Shown here in pieces: positions 5,599 through 6,510 of a stretch of DNA of 6,510 nucleotides (the stretch's first letter is position 1; each line of letters starts with the position of its first letter). Below the pieces are notes generated by a model. The model had not been told where the DNA came from, made no database searches, and was given only the letters and a program-made list of their open reading frames with translations. The stretch comes from Eubacteriales bacterium. GTDB taxonomy: Bacteria; Bacillota; Clostridia; Peptostreptococcales; Acidaminobacteraceae. The position numbers and the translations under genes are program-made. The stretch covers positions 1-6,510 of the forward strand of contig DAOURC010000039.1 in assembly GCA_030625285.1 (NCBI GenBank), written 5' to 3'.

Positions 5599-6393
5599 AT
5601 GAATATATATCACAAATTATTATTTGAATATGAAGAAAAAACAGAAATTGCATTATTAACGGTTACTGCTGTAACCGGATCTAATCCTGCTCAAGTCGGC
5701 AAAATGATGATTATAGATAAAGAGGGTAAAGTGTTGGAGGGAACAATAGCTGGCGGAAGTATTGAAGAACAGGCGAAAAAGGAAGCCATTGCTTTGATGA
5801 AAATGGGAGAGTCGAAGACGATAAGAATAGATATTCAAGATGAATTCGGTAATGAATGCATTGGGACGGTAGATATATTTGTTCAGGTTTTTGTTCAAAA
5901 AGATGAGATTATTATAATTGGAGCCGGCAATGTCGGACACTCTGTTTACAGAATAGCAGAGATGCTTGATTATGATATCGTCATCGTGGACGATAGGCCT
6001 GATTATGCAACGAAGGAACGTTTTCCCAAGGCTAAATCTATGATTATCGGTGAATTTGAAGTGATTTTAAAAGAACTCAAAATTTATAAAAACTCAAATG
6101 TAGTTATTTCCACTCATGCACATGAATATGATGAATTGGCTCTTTTATCGGTTGTGAATAGCGACGCTAAGTATATAGGCATGCTTTCCAATAGAAGAAA
6201 GGCGAAATTGATTCTTGAAAATCTAGCAAAAGAGGGAGTATCGAAAGAGAAAATAGAGAAAGTTCATGCTCCGATAGGTCTAAGTATTGGTGGAACGAAA
6301 CCTGAGGAAATAGGGGTTTCTATCATGGCTGAAGTTCTAGCGATAAAATATGACAAAATGTCCAATTTCAAAAATGAGAAAAGAAATTTATAA
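5599..6393 (+). CDS. xdhC: XdhC/CoxI-family protein (molybdenum hydroxylase maturation)
   Basis: This 264-residue protein belongs to the family that matures molybdenum hydroxylases such as xanthine dehydrogenase, by handling the molybdenum cofactor before insertion. The N-terminal XdhC/CoxI domain (about 12-95) shows TVTAVTGSNP (21-30), GKMMII and AGGSIEE (51-57). The usual cysteine of the family GGC-E motif is serine here (S54). C87 lies in the second conserved segment (ECIGTVDIF). The C-terminal Rossmann-like domain (about 104-250) has IIIIGAGNVG (104-113), VDDRP (130-134), STHAHEYDELALL (171-183) and the family signature HAPIGLSIGG (223-232), ending with EIGVSIMAEVLAI. The ATG at 5599 follows AAGGGGTGG (5585-5593); an in-frame GTG at 5590 lies inside that Shine-Dalgarno sequence and is rejected. 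The gene is divergent from the two-component operon and preceded by a Fur-box-like site. No hydroxylase gene is in the window, so its client is unknown. Confidence 0.92.
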   Translation: MNIYHKLLFEYEEKTEIALLTVTAVTGSNPAQVGKMMIIDKEGKVLEGTIAGGSIEEQAKKEAIALMKMGESKTIRIDIQDEFGNECIGTVDIFVQVFVQKDEIIIIGAGNVGHSVYRIAEMLDYDIVIVDDRPDYATKERFPKAKSMIIGEFEVILKELKIYKNSNVVISTHAHEYDELALLSVVNSDAKYIGMLSNRRKAKLILENLAKEGVSKEKIEKVHAPIGLSIGGTKPEEIGVSIMAEVLAIKYDKMSNFKNEKRNL

Positions 6394-6457
6394 ATTTACA
6401 AATAATATGTTTCACTTGTCAACTATTTGAGAATATAGATAATAGGGGATGATGTTT

Positions 6458-6510
6458 ATGAATAAAAAAATAATCATTATAGTATCTGTAGTCCTTTTCA
6501 ATTTGATTGC
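6458..6510 (+). CDS. Probable exported or membrane protein, N-terminal fragment
   Basis: Only 17 full codons are present before the window ends. The ATG follows a good Shine-Dalgarno sequence (AGGGGATGA, 6444-6452). The peptide begins MNKK and continues with an unbroken hydrophobic run (IIIIVSVVLFNLI), which fits a Sec or lipoprotein signal peptide or a first membrane helix. No lipobox or cleavage site is reached, and the function cannot be stated. The 64-bp gap after xdhC has no terminator hairpin, so co-transcription with xdhC is possible. Confidence 0.7.
   Translation, partial: MNKKIIIIVSVVLFNLI

Noticed and set aside
6416..6443. TTGTCA and GATAAT with a 16-bp spacer before the last gene
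   Set aside because: The hexamers look good, but transcription would begin at or beyond the Shine-Dalgarno sequence, so the transcript would lose its ribosome-binding site.

Overview
The window is AT-rich with short intergenic gaps. It uses Gram-positive-type Shine-Dalgarno sequences (AGAGGTGA, AGGTGGTGA, AAGGGGTGG) and carries a lipobox lipoprotein start, an AmpS-type M29 aminopeptidase and an XdhC-family protein. Together these suggest a low-GC Firmicute, probably an anaerobe of the Clostridia/Tissierellia type. The species cannot be named from the sequence. No RNA gene, insertion sequence, CRISPR array or phage module was seen.

Layout. (1) Positions 1-66, minus: first 22 codons of a lipoprotein leaving the window. 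(2) 67-220: divergent control region with a minus-strand promoter, a perfect 7-1-7 inverted repeat and a 15-bp tandem repeat just before the next gene. (3) 221-2026, plus: membrane GGDEF-EAL cyclic-di-GMP protein with a degenerate GGDEF half and a complete set of EAL catalytic residues. (4) 2097-3326, plus: M29 metallo-aminopeptidase. (5) 3338-3357: terminator hairpin between convergent genes, with its strong T-tract on the minus strand. (6) 5443-3361, minus: two-gene operon with an OmpR-type response regulator followed after 4 nt by its sensor histidine kinase. (7) 5444-5598: divergent regulatory region with a Fur-box-like element and other ordered repeats. (8) 5599-6393, plus: XdhC/CoxI-family protein. 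(9) 6458-6510, plus: start of a probable exported protein.

How the genes relate. Only the response regulator and kinase form a clear functional unit. The cyclic-di-GMP protein and the kinase are both membrane-anchored signalling proteins, and the aminopeptidase is a housekeeping enzyme. The XdhC protein stands without a molybdenum hydroxylase nearby, so its partner must lie elsewhere or just outside the window. The most interesting signals are regulatory: a near-classical Fur box between the two-component operon and xdhC, and a short tandem repeat that could vary in copy number in front of the cyclic-di-GMP gene. I found no convincing sign of an undescribed multi-gene system; the proteins belong to known families.
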